NCBI RefSeq assembly: GCF_040649515.1
Contig: NZ_JBEZFP010000035.1
Location: forward strand, 7,010 to 71,009
DNA length: 64,000 bases
Direction: 5' to 3'
Source: Yinghuangia elevatio
GTDB lineage: Bacteria > Actinomycetota > Actinomycetes > Streptomycetales > Streptomycetaceae
This document shows, one piece after another, positions 26,649 to 34,896 of the stretch. The first letter of the stretch is position 1. Every line of letters begins with the position of its first letter. The translations under genes and the position numbers were made by a program. The notes under the pieces are model-generated. The model searched no databases, was not told where the DNA came from, and saw only the letters and a list, made by a program, of their open reading frames with translations.

Positions 26649-26974
26649 GTGGGGGCCCCAAGAGACTCGAATGGTCGCCGGTTTCGGTTGTCCTACCCCT
26701 GGTTTCGCGCGCCGAAAACCGGGATGCCAGGTGGCAGTGTGACCCTCGTCGCATTGATGGGCGGCGGGATGCGGGCGCTTCACCCGGGAGGGAACATTCG
26801 GGGCGGCCCGTGCCCTTACCGACGCTTTACCGAGGCCCGGGGCAAGATGGAGGCACCGTCGGCGCCGTCCCTCGAGGCAGGGCGCGCAGTCAGGCCGCGG
26901 ACGGCGGCCGACGGTCCAATCTCTCGGTGGCCGCGTGTCGCCGAGCGGCAGATGTGAATCGGAAGGACATCCAG

Positions 26975-27640
26975 GTGCGGGTTCTCGTCGTCGAGGACGA
27001 GCAGTTGCTGGCCGACGCGGTGGCGACAGGCCTGCGCCGCGAGGCGATGGCCGTCGACGTCGTGTACGACGGCGAGGCCGCTCTCGAGCGCGTTGCGGTC
27101 AACGACTACGACGTGGTGGTGCTGGACCGCGACCTCCCGCTGGTGCACGGCGACGACGTGTGCCGGGCCGTGATCGACACCGGGCTGCCCACGCGCATCC
27201 TGATGCTCACCGCGTCCGGCGACGTCAGCGACCGCGTCGAGGGCCTGGAACTGGGTGCGGACGACTACCTGCCCAAGCCCTTCGCGTTCAGTGAACTGAC
27301 GGCCCGGGTAAGGGCGTTGGGGCGCCGTGCGGTGACCGCGCTGCCGCCGGTGCTGGAACGCGCCGGGATCCGCCTCGACCCGAACCGCCGCGAGGTCACG
27401 CGGGACGGCAACGCGATCCACCTGTCGCCGAAGGAGTTCGCCGTCCTCGAAGTGCTCATGCGCGCGGACGGCTCCGTCGTGTCCGCCGAGCAGATGCTCG
27501 AGAAGGCCTGGGACGAGAACACCGACCCGTTCACCAACGTCGTCCGCGTCACCGTCATGACGCTGCGCCGCAAGCTCGGCGAGCCTCCCGTGATCATGAC
27601 CGTGCCCGGCGCCGGGTACCGCATCGGCGATCCGGCGTGA
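26975..27640 (+). CDS. cutR: Response regulator CutR (OmpR/PhoB family)
   Basis: A 221-aa regulator. The receiver domain has the acidic pair in VVEDEQ, phospho-acceptor Asp51 in VVLDRDLP, Thr in MLTAS and Lys in LPKPFAF. The C-terminal winged helix reads LSPKEFAVLEVLMRADG...VTVMTLRRKLG...GAGYRIG. The GTG start has GGAAGGA 8 nt upstream. Its stop overlaps the kinase start by GTGA. The hemH-IMPase-small gene-cutRS order matches what I recall of the S. coelicolor cutRS locus, first described as affecting copper-dependent melanin and later linked to secretion and antibiotic control. Confidence 0.9.
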   Translation: MRVLVVEDEQLLADAVATGLRREAMAVDVVYDGEAALERVAVNDYDVVVLDRDLPLVHGDDVCRAVIDTGLPTRILMLTASGDVSDRVEGLELGADDYLPKPFAFSELTARVRALGRRAVTALPPVLERAGIRLDPNRREVTRDGNAIHLSPKEFAVLEVLMRADGSVVSAEQMLEKAWDENTDPFTNVVRVTVMTLRRKLGEPPVIMTVPGAGYRIGDPA

Positions 27641-29262
27641 CCGGGCAGCCGCCGGAGGGTTCCCCGGATCCCGGGGCCGCACCGCGGCGCCCGAGGCACC
27701 CGCCCCGTCCGGTACGCCCGCCGCAGGCGCAGCCCCCCGCACGCCCCTCGGAGCAGTCCCCGGAGCAGTCGCCCGCGGATTCCCCGGCGCGGTCCCGCTC
27801 GCAGCCTCCCGCGCAGCCGCCGAGGCCCCCGGCCCGACCGCCGCACAGTCTGAACCACCAGTCCTCAGGGCAGCAGCCCCGGGCCGCCCAGCGGTCGGGG
27901 CCGTTCGTACAGCCCTTGGCCGAACCGGCCGCGCAGCCTGGCACGCCGGGCGTGGGCGGGGCGGTGCCTCCCGGCGGGCCCCCGGGTGGGTCCGGGGAAG
28001 CGCCGCCCAAGCCCAGCCGGGCGCCTTCCGCGCGGCGGCTGATCCTCGGAGCCGACCCGGCCACCGGGTACTCCGCGCGCCTCAGCTACGCGCCCGACTG
28101 GCTGCGCCCCTCGATCCGGATGCGCCTCACGGCGTTGTACGGCGGCATGTTCCTGATCGCCGGCGTCCTGCTCCTGGGCAGCGTGTACCTGCTCGTCGGG
28201 CGCCGCCTCGCGGACCAGAAGCCACCGTCCTTCGAGGTCACGGAGGGCGTGCGGTTCTCGGACGCGCTCGGCCGCGAACTCTCGCCGGACGACCTCAACC
28301 AGTTCCTGGAGGACCGCCAGGGCAATCAGCGGGACCTCGTGCTGCACGCGCTGCTCCAGCAGTCGCTGCTGGCGCTGGTCCTCCTGTCGGTCATCGCGTT
28401 CGGGTTCGGCTACCTGATGGCCGGGCGTGTGCTGAGCCCGCTCGGCCGCATCACCGCCGCCGCGCGGTCGGTGGCCGGCACCGGCGGGTCGGGTCTGCAC
28501 CGGCGCATCGACATGGACGGCCCCGACGACGAACTGAAGGAACTGGCCGACACGTTCGACGAGATGCTGGAGCGCCTGGACCGGGCGTTCGACTCGCAGC
28601 GAAAATTCGTCGCGAACGCCTCGCACGAGTTGCGCACGCCTCTCGCGATCAACCGCACTCTGCTGGAGGTCGCCCTCGGCGATCCCGCGGTGCCGCCGGA
28701 ACTGCGGGACCTGGGCGACAAGTTGCTGTCCACGAACGAGCGCAGCGAACGCCTGATCGAGGGGCTTCTGCTGCTCGCCCGCAGCGAGAACGAACTCACC
28801 GACCGCAAGCCGGTCGACCTCGCCGAGGTCGCCGGACGTACCCTCGAACAAGTCGCCCCGGAGGCCGCGGAGCGCGGTGTCCAGCTGCGCGGCGACTTCC
28901 AGCAGGCGGACGTGTCCGGCAACCTCGTGCTGCTGGAGCGCGTCGCCCTCAACCTGGCGCAGAACGCCGTGCGCTACAACGAGCCGGACGGCTGGGTGGA
29001 GATGTCCACGTCGTCCGTCGCCGGGACGACCATGCTGACCGTCGCGAACAGCGGCCCCGTCATCCCTCCGGACAATCTCGAGACAATTTTCGAGCCGTTC
29101 CGACGCATGCGCGGCGACCGAACGGAAAGCGAGAAGGGCGTCGGACTCGGGCTTTCGATCGTACGTTCGGTCGTCCGGGCGCATGGTGGCTGGATCGAGG
29201 CGGAGCCGCGCGTCGAGGGCGGCCTGATCGTGCGCATCGGGTTCCCCGGCCCGACGGTATGA
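27637..29262 (+). CDS. cutS: Sensor histidine kinase CutS
   Basis: A 541-aa membrane kinase. Residues 1-150 are an unusually long Pro/Gln/Arg-rich cytoplasmic extension. TM1 is near 165-187 and TM2 near 241-263, with an extracytoplasmic loop of only about 53 residues that contains no cysteine. A HAMP region follows, then the H-box FVANASHELRTPL with His330, the N-box NLAQNAVRYNEP and the G-boxes VGLGLSIV. Partner of CutR, coupled by GTGA overlap. The start could be internal, because the Pro-rich segment is poorly conserved in the family and no second start is clearly better. Confidence 0.88.
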   Translation: MTGQPPEGSPDPGAAPRRPRHPPRPVRPPQAQPPARPSEQSPEQSPADSPARSRSQPPAQPPRPPARPPHSLNHQSSGQQPRAAQRSGPFVQPLAEPAAQPGTPGVGGAVPPGGPPGGSGEAPPKPSRAPSARRLILGADPATGYSARLSYAPDWLRPSIRMRLTALYGGMFLIAGVLLLGSVYLLVGRRLADQKPPSFEVTEGVRFSDALGRELSPDDLNQFLEDRQGNQRDLVLHALLQQSLLALVLLSVIAFGFGYLMAGRVLSPLGRITAAARSVAGTGGSGLHRRIDMDGPDDELKELADTFDEMLERLDRAFDSQRKFVANASHELRTPLAINRTLLEVALGDPAVPPELRDLGDKLLSTNERSERLIEGLLLLARSENELTDRKPVDLAEVAGRTLEQVAPEAAERGVQLRGDFQQADVSGNLVLLERVALNLAQNAVRYNEPDGWVEMSTSSVAGTTMLTVANSGPVIPPDNLETIFEPFRRMRGDRTESEKGVGLGLSIVRSVVRAHGGWIEAEPRVEGGLIVRIGFPGPTV

Positions 29263-29321
29263 CCCGAACGACGTACTACGACGTACCTGAGCAGGCCGGT
29301 TGCCCGCAGGCCACCCGACAA

Positions 29322-29352
29322 CCTACGGTGTCGTAAGTTACGACATCGTAGG
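29322..29352. promoter_or_regulatory. 31-bp near-perfect palindrome upstream of the desaturase
   Basis: Two 15-nt arms around a single central base (29337), CCTACGGTGTCGTAA and TTACGACATCGTAGG, with one mismatch between the arms. It lies 114 nt upstream of the acyl-ACP desaturase GTG. The shape (TACG-NNGTCGTAA) fits a TetR-family lipid regulator operator; a terminator for cutS is a less likely reading because the stem is AT-containing and no U tract follows. Confidence 0.6.
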
Positions 29353-29466
29353 AACGCGTTGTGCGCCGAAGCGACGGCGGCCGACGCAGCCCTGTGCCCG
29401 TGTTGTCGAAAGCCGCTGCGTCCACATGCTGCGTATGCCCGCCGCACCCCACGCTTTGGAGTTGCC

Positions 29467-30414
29467 GTGACCCTGATCGCCCCCGCACCGACCGGTATCG
29501 ACCTGCTGCGCGAACTCGAGCAGGTCGTCGCCGTCGAGATCGACCGCCACCTCGCCATCGCCAAGGAGTGGTTCCCGCACGAGTACGTGCCGTGGTCGCA
29601 GGGCCGTGACTTCGACGGCGTGCTCGGCGGCGAGGCATGGCGTCCCGAGGAGTCCAAGCTGACCGAGGTGGGGCGCATCTCGCTGACGCTCAACCTGCTC
29701 ACCGAGGACAACCTGCCGAGCTACCACTTCGAGATCGCCAACATGTTCGGCCGCGACGGGGCGTGGGGCACCTGGGTGCACCGCTGGACGGCCGAGGAGG
29801 GCCGCCACGGCATCGCGATCCGCGACTATCTGATGGCCGTCCGCGCGGTCGACCCGGTGGCCCTGGAGCGCTCCCGCATGGAGCACATGGAGGCGGGCTA
29901 CGCGGGCGACCACATGGACAACCCGCTGCACGTCGTGGCGTACGTGACGTTCCAGGAGTTGGCCACGCGCGTCTCGCACCGCAACTCCGGCCGGGAGTGC
30001 GGCGATCCGCTCGCCGAGCAGCTTCTCGCGCGCATCGCGACGGACGAGAACCTGCACATGGTCTTCTACCGCAACCTGCTCAAGTCGGCGTTCGACCTCG
30101 CCCCGGACGTCGCGATGCGCGCGGTGACCGACATGGTCACCGACTTCCGCATGCCGGGCCACGGCATCTCCGGCTTCGAGCGCGCGTCGGTCAAGATCGC
30201 CCTCGGCGGCGTGTACAACCTGCGCATCCACCTCGACGACGTGCTCCAGCCGGTGCTGCGGAACCTGAAGGTCATGGAGCGCACGGACCTGGGCCCGGAG
30301 GGCGAGCAGGCGCGCGAGGAGTTGGCCGCGTTCCTGGCGATCCTGGAGACGAAGGCCGCGCAGTTCGACGAGCGCCTGGCGGCGCGCCAGGCACGGCTGG
30401 CTGCCCGCGCCTGA
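29467..30414 (+). CDS. Acyl-ACP desaturase (ferritin-like diiron)
   Basis: A 315-aa soluble fatty-acid desaturase of the stearoyl-ACP (DesA) type. It introduces a double bond into an acyl-ACP using a diiron centre. Carboxylate/His ligands are seen in AEEGRHG (Glu111, His114), VTFQELATR (Glu164) and TDENLHM (Glu194, His197). GGAG lies 6 nt before the GTG start. It is monocistronic between the palindromic operator and a 20-bp-stem terminator, consistent with stand-alone control by a lipid-responsive repressor encoded elsewhere. Confidence 0.92.
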   Translation: MTLIAPAPTGIDLLRELEQVVAVEIDRHLAIAKEWFPHEYVPWSQGRDFDGVLGGEAWRPEESKLTEVGRISLTLNLLTEDNLPSYHFEIANMFGRDGAWGTWVHRWTAEEGRHGIAIRDYLMAVRAVDPVALERSRMEHMEAGYAGDHMDNPLHVVAYVTFQELATRVSHRNSGRECGDPLAEQLLARIATDENLHMVFYRNLLKSAFDLAPDVAMRAVTDMVTDFRMPGHGISGFERASVKIALGGVYNLRIHLDDVLQPVLRNLKVMERTDLGPEGEQAREELAAFLAILETKAAQFDERLAARQARLAARA

Positions 30415-30482
30415 CCCTGGCGCCCGCGCATTCTCGGCGCCGTCGCCGCCGGAAGGCGCACAAGCCCGCGTGAGCACATGGC

Positions 30483-30529
30483 AGAGCCCCGGCCGCCCGC
30501 ACCCTGGAAGTGCGGGCGGCCGGGGCTCT
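30483..30529. terminator. Perfect 20-bp stem terminator
   Basis: AGAGCCCCGGCCGCCCGCAC pairs without mismatch with its complement across a 7-nt loop. It lies between the convergent desaturase and ABC permease genes. Confidence 0.85.
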
Positions 30530-30662
30530 CGCGTACGCCTGCCGCCGCTCAGGCCGCCGCGCAGGGCCGGGCGTGCGGCCCCGCGTGTGCCGGCCCGCGT
30601 GTGCGGGCTGGAGCGCGCGACCCGGGCGTGTGGGTCGGCGCGAGGGGCTCAGCCGGCCCGGA

Positions 30663-31874
30663 TCAGGAGCGGACCCGGGGTCGGGATCCCCACGCGTCCT
30701 TCACCGAGACCTTGCCGCCGGTACGCAGCACCGCGCCCTCGTACATGCGCGCCGCCACGGACATCAGCCCCACCAGCGCGACCACCGCGATGGCCGCGGC
30801 CAAAAGGTTCTGCCACACGGCGAGTTCGCCGCTCGCGGTGAGCACCGGTTGCAGCATCGCGGAGAACGGCGGTACGTACGCCATGAATTGCGCGAACGCG
30901 CCGCCGGACTGGCTGAGCACGATGGCCAGGAAGAACGAGGCGATCAGCAGCGACGTCATCGGCGTGATGACGTTCTGCAGGTCCTCCATGCGCGACACCC
31001 GCGCCGCCGCGGCGGCGAACATGCACGAGTAGATGGCGTATCCGAGCACGAACCAGGCCACCACCAGCGCCGCCGGGTAGACCATCGAGCCGCTGAGGTC
31101 GATGGTGTCCAGCGCCGTCGCCGCGGTGAGGCCCACGACGGCCGTGAGGGCCATCTGCGCGAGTCCGAGCAGGCCGATGCCGACGACCTTGCCGGTCAGC
31201 AGCGCGCGGGCCGGCACGGCGGCGAGCAGGATCTCGACGATGCGGCTCGACTTCTCCTCCACGACGCCGTTGGCGACCCACATGCAGAAGAGCATGAGCA
31301 TGCCGTACAGCATGATCACACCGATGAAGGCGATGCCCTTGCGGGCCTGGCGTTCGTCCGCGTCCGGGTCCAGTGTCTGCTTCGTCAGCGGCTGCACCTG
31401 CATCGCCTGGTCGACGGCCGACGCGTCGATGCCCTGCGCGCCGAGGCGGTTGTCGCGCTCGACCGTCGCGTACGCGCTCTGCAGCACGGCCGCGAGCCGG
31501 TCCGGCAGTTCGCTGTCCACGACGACCCGGCCGCCGGTCACGTAGGCGTCCAGGTCGCCGTCCTTGACGGCCTTCTCGGCGACCGCGTCGTCCGGGTACG
31601 CCTTGACCACCACGTCGGTGTCCAGCAGTTCCGCCTGGGCGCTCGCGACCTGGCCCAGCCGGCTCGCCTGCGGCCCGCCGAACGCGACGTCGTACTCGTC
31701 GTCCCCGCCGCCCACCGCCGCCGGGATGGCGACCGCGGCCAGCAGGACCACGAGCATGACCGCGACCGACACCAGGAAGCCGCGGTCGCGGATGCGCTCG
31801 ACGAACTCGCGGCGCGCCACCAGCCGCACAGACGTCCAGAAGCGCTCGGTGGGGTCCACCCTCGGGGACGTCAC
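30663..31874 (-). CDS. ABC-2 type transporter permease (NatB-like)
   Basis: A 403-aa membrane protein. TM1 is near residues 33-54, followed by a large extracytoplasmic domain of about 130 residues (55-185). Five or six more spans lie between 185 and 385, including the conserved VEEKSSRIVEILLAAVPA loop of the ABC-2/NatB group. It exports an unknown substrate together with the ATPase encoded just upstream; the genes overlap by 4 nt (GTGA). The NatAB sodium exporter is the closest functional precedent, but the substrate is not deducible. Confidence 0.87.
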   Translation of the reverse strand: MTSPRVDPTERFWTSVRLVARREFVERIRDRGFLVSVAVMLVVLLAAVAIPAAVGGGDDEYDVAFGGPQASRLGQVASAQAELLDTDVVVKAYPDDAVAEKAVKDGDLDAYVTGGRVVVDSELPDRLAAVLQSAYATVERDNRLGAQGIDASAVDQAMQVQPLTKQTLDPDADERQARKGIAFIGVIMLYGMLMLFCMWVANGVVEEKSSRIVEILLAAVPARALLTGKVVGIGLLGLAQMALTAVVGLTAATALDTIDLSGSMVYPAALVVAWFVLGYAIYSCMFAAAAARVSRMEDLQNVITPMTSLLIASFFLAIVLSQSGGAFAQFMAYVPPFSAMLQPVLTASGELAVWQNLLAAAIAVVALVGLMSVAARMYEGAVLRTGGKVSVKDAWGSRPRVRS

Positions 31875-32824
31875 GCGCGGGCCTCCTCGTGGCTTGTGGG
31901 GGCCTCTGACGGGGGCTGGGCGTCCCCGTTGACCACCTCACGGAACAGTTCGGTCAGGGACGGGTTCACCGGCGCGAAGGCGCGCACCCGTCCGGCCGCC
32001 CGGGCGGCGTCCAGGAGCCCCTGTTCGTCGGTGCCCTGGGCCAGCTCGACCAGGGTGCCGTCGGCGTCCTCGGTCAGCACCGTCACGCCGGGCACCGCCT
32101 CGGCCCAGCCCTTGGGCGCGTGCGCACCGACACCGTCGACGGCGACCCGGTAGCGCACCGCGCGACTGTCCCCGCGCAGCTCCTGGACCGTGCCCACCGC
32201 ATGCATGCGGCCGTCCTTGATGATCCCCACGGCGTCGCACAGCCGCTCGACCAGGTCGAGCTGGTGGCTGGAGAACACCACGGACGCGCCCTGGTCGACG
32301 CGGCTGCGAAGGGCGGCGGCCATGACGTCGACGCCCACCGGGTCGAGGCCGGAGAAGGGTTCGTCCAGGATGAGCAGCTCGGGCTCGTGCACGAGGGCCG
32401 CGGCCAGTTGCACGCGCTGCTGGTTGCCCAGCGACAGGGTCTCCAGGCGGTCCGACGGCGTGCCGGACACCCCGAGGGTCCGCAGCCAGGACAGGGCGGA
32501 CTCGCGGGCGTCCGTACGCGACATGCCGTGCAGCTCGGCGAAATACACGAGCTGGTCAAGGATCCGCATCTTCGCGTAAAGGCCGCGCTCCTCCGGCATG
32601 TAGCCCCAACGCCTGCGTATAGCCGCGTTGACGGGCGCGCCCTGCCACCGGACCTCGCCCGTGTCGGTGGCGAGCACACCCATGGCAATGCGCATCGTCG
32701 TGGTCTTGCCGGCGCCGTTGGTTCCGACGAATCCGAACATCTGGCCGGCGGAGACCGAGAACGACAGGTCGCGCAAAACGACCTTTTCTCCGAAACGTTT
32801 TCCGAGTCCTGCGAGGTCGAGCAC
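31871..32824 (-). CDS. ABC transporter ATP-binding protein (NatA-like)
   Basis: A 317-aa ATPase. It has Walker A GTNGAGKTTT, signature LSLGNQQRVQ (an N replaces the first G of LSGGQ), Walker B LLILDEPFSGLD, H-loop SSHQLD, and a C-terminal DUF4162-like domain of about 80 residues typical of exporters paired with ABC-2 permeases. The GTG at 32824 follows a GGGAGA; longer upstream frames run through the neighbouring gene. It is co-transcribed with the permease. Confidence 0.88.
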   Translation of the reverse strand: MLDLAGLGKRFGEKVVLRDLSFSVSAGQMFGFVGTNGAGKTTTMRIAMGVLATDTGEVRWQGAPVNAAIRRRWGYMPEERGLYAKMRILDQLVYFAELHGMSRTDARESALSWLRTLGVSGTPSDRLETLSLGNQQRVQLAAALVHEPELLILDEPFSGLDPVGVDVMAAALRSRVDQGASVVFSSHQLDLVERLCDAVGIIKDGRMHAVGTVQELRGDSRAVRYRVAVDGVGAHAPKGWAEAVPGVTVLTEDADGTLVELAQGTDEQGLLDAARAAGRVRAFAPVNPSLTELFREVVNGDAQPPSEAPTSHEEARA

Positions 32825-32876
32825 TGTTCTCCCTGGTCGGAGTTTGTCTCCCGGCTGCGGTCGAGAGCGGCGTGCG

Positions 32877-33395
32877 TCAGTCGACGCGGCGCAGCTGCTC
32901 CTTGAACCTCTGCCCGTTCTCCACGTACTGGCGCACGGCCGTTTCGAACGCGCCCGGCTTGACCGCGTCAGGGCGGATCTTCGCAGGTACGCCAAGGGCC
33001 ATCGCATACGAGGGCACCTCGACGCGGTTCCCGATGAAGGCACCCGCCCCGACGAGCGCCCCGCTGCGCACGACCGCCTCGTGCAGCACAATCGCGCCGT
33101 TTCCGACCAGGCAGTCGTCCTCGATCGTGCATCCTTCGAGGTGGACAAGGTGCCCCACGACACAGCGGTTGCCGACACGTGTGACCAGACCCGCACTGAC
33201 ATGGAGGACGGATCCGTCCTGGATCGATGTACGCTCCCCGACGACAATCCGGCCGTAGTCGGCCCGGAGCACCGCGGACGGCCACACCGTCGACCCGGCG
33301 CCGATTTCCACGCTTCCGATCACCACGGCATCGGGGTGGACGTAGGCATCCGGGTGTACGAGGGGTACTTGTTCACCAAGCGCGTAGACCGTCAC
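32877..33395 (-). CDS. Gamma-carbonic-anhydrase-like hexapeptide protein
   Basis: A 172-aa left-handed beta-helix protein. Repeating hexapeptide turns run from about residue 18 to 130 (VIGSVEIGAGSTVWPSAVL onward) and three histidines in VLHVS and VGHLVHLEG are at the positions of the trimer-interface zinc ligands. Related proteins (PaaY/YrdA group) are zinc-binding with little proven carbonic anhydrase activity. GGAGGA precedes the GTG start by 4 nt. It is divergent from the DUF4193 gene and lies 52 nt upstream of the ABC operon on the same strand. Confidence 0.87.
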   Translation of the reverse strand: MTVYALGEQVPLVHPDAYVHPDAVVIGSVEIGAGSTVWPSAVLRADYGRIVVGERTSIQDGSVLHVSAGLVTRVGNRCVVGHLVHLEGCTIEDDCLVGNGAIVLHEAVVRSGALVGAGAFIGNRVEVPSYAMALGVPAKIRPDAVKPGAFETAVRQYVENGQRFKEQLRRVD

Positions 33396-33624
33396 GATTC
33401 CTCCTGGTTACCGGCCATCATGGAGAGTTACAGTGGGCCACCCATCCAACCAAGTCACCCCTTCGGGGGTTCGGTTGGGTGTCGATTGAGTAACAAGCCT
33501 TGCTATGAGGCAGAATCTGCGCCTCAGGTCGGGCACAACTCCGGCCCCTGATGCGTTACGTGCGCTGAAGGCAAGCGTCAAGGGACGCATCGGCAAGCAG
33601 ATCCACCCGGAGGGGGAGAGGTAT

Positions 33625-33921
33625 ATGGCGACTGACTACGACACTCCACGCAAGACCGACGACGACGTCAACGAAGACAGCATCGAGGAGCTCAAGGCCC
33701 GGCGCGTCGACAAGTCCGCCAGTGCGGTCGACGTCGACGAGTTCGACCAGGCCGAGGGCCTGGAGCTGCCCGGCGCGGACCTCTCGAACGAAGAGCTGTC
33801 CGTGCGCGTGCTGCCCCGGCAGGCGGACGAGTTCACGTGCGCCCGCTGCTTCCTCGTGCACCACCGCAGCCAGCTGGCCAAGGAGAAGGACGGCCAGCAG
33901 ATCTGCGTCGACTGCGCCTGA
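33625..33921 (+). CDS. DUF4193 family protein
   Basis: A 98-aa acidic protein. It has a disordered N-terminal half (TDYDTPRKTDDDVNEDS) and a C-terminal zinc-ribbon-like CARC...CVDC pair. DUF4193 is a near-universal actinobacterial family; the mycobacterial member in the matching block is Rv2699c. The function is unknown. GGGGAG lies about 9 nt upstream of the ATG. Confidence 0.88.
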   Translation: MATDYDTPRKTDDDVNEDSIEELKARRVDKSASAVDVDEFDQAEGLELPGADLSNEELSVRVLPRQADEFTCARCFLVHHRSQLAKEKDGQQICVDCA

Positions 33922-34364
33922 CGTCCGATCCTCGGGCCTCGGGCCTGCTCAGGATCGATCATCGGCAAGCGGAACCCTGCGCACGCGACCGGGTCCTGGC
34001 AGGAGCGGACCGCCCCTGCCGATGATCGATACGAGCAGAGCGCACCACGTGCACCACTGGCACCTATCGGCAGGACGAGCAGGACAGGCAGGCCACGCAG
34101 GACAAGCAGGACCGGCACCACCCGGCACGTGAGCACACGTGCTCCCGCAGCAACTCCAAACGCCTCCGCCGCAGGAGGCGCGAAGGCCTCAGGGCCAAAG
34201 ACAAGGGACGTCCGCCGCACCCCCGGCGGGCGTTCTTCCGCGTCCGCAGCCTGTGCGCCGGATACGCGCCGTCCGGGCGCCGCGTGCGCCGGGCGGTGGG
34301 GGCGCACCCAAGGGCGCGCGGCGCGGCACCGGGCCGACCGGCGGCGGCCGTACGCCCGGCGGGA
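33922..34364. other. Intergenic region with inverted and short tandem repeats
   Basis: About 440 bp between the convergent DUF4193 and DUF3093 genes. It contains a 14-bp inverted repeat with a 49-nt internal region, and a run of GCAGGAC-type short repeats near 34071-34115 (GCAGGACGAGCAGGACAGGC...GCAGGACAAGCAGGACC). No gene is supported. Confidence 0.5.
33954..34030. repeat. Long-loop inverted repeat
   Basis: Perfect 14-bp arms ATCGATCATCGGCA and TGCCGATGATCGAT, separated by 49 nt, with a GCTC/GAGC pair also flanking the arms. It begins 32 nt after the DUF4193 stop. It may fold as an RNA 3' structure or be bound as DNA. Confidence 0.55.
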
Positions 34365-34826
34365 TCAGCCCTGCGCGGCGTTGCGGCGGCGTACCGCGTC
34401 GAGCACCTCGACGAACCGGGCCGGGTTGCGCGACGACACGTACAGGTACGGCGTCGGGTCGTCCGGGTCGGTGACCTCGACGCGCACGGCGGTGGGCACA
34501 TAGCTGCGCAGCAGCATGAACGCGCGCGGATCGGCGCCTTCCATGCGCAGCGACCGGGCCTCCTCCGCGTCCAGCGCGGACGCGGTCCCGAGCGCCGCGA
34601 GCGGCAGCCGCGCCCGGCCGGCCTCCAGGAACCCGTCGGTGACGCGCACCCGCACCGAGCCGTAGGCGTTGACCGCCCAGGCGGCCAGCACCGCACCCAC
34701 CACCACGGCGACAGCCGCGGCGACCGGGCCGACGGGCAGCAGCATGAGCCCGCTCACCAGGCCGGCACCGGCCACGAGGCCCCACCAGGACGTCGGCACC
34801 ACGAGCCGCTCGCTATACGCCTGCAT
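34365..34826 (-). CDS. DUF3093 family membrane protein
   Basis: A 153-aa protein opening YSERLVVPTSWW, the DUF3093 signature. Two transmembrane helices fall near residues 15-48 and the rest is a cytosolic beta-rich domain ending in SSRNPARFVEVLD, which resembles a PH-like fold. It is conserved in actinobacteria next to dut (mycobacterial Rv2698). CAGGCT at 34833-34838 ends 6 nt before the ATG on this strand, another leaderless arrangement. Confidence 0.85.
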   Translation of the reverse strand: MQAYSERLVVPTSWWGLVAGAGLVSGLMLLPVGPVAAAVAVVVGAVLAAWAVNAYGSVRVRVTDGFLEAGRARLPLAALGTASALDAEEARSLRMEGADPRAFMLLRSYVPTAVRVEVTDPDDPTPYLYVSSRNPARFVEVLDAVRRRNAAQG

Positions 34827-34896
34827 GGCACAAGCCTGTCATCCCCGCCGGGCCCGGCACACCACCGGCCCCGCGCCCGGGCACGCCCGCGCGGGG

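Noticed and set aside
30072..30479. Small minus-strand ORFs opposite the desaturase 3' end
   Set aside because: Antisense to conserved diiron enzyme codons and lacking start signals.
34071..34115. Possible CRISPR-like repeat (GCAGGAC units)
   Set aside because: Units of 7-10 nt with no regular spacer length; a short tandem repeat, not an array.
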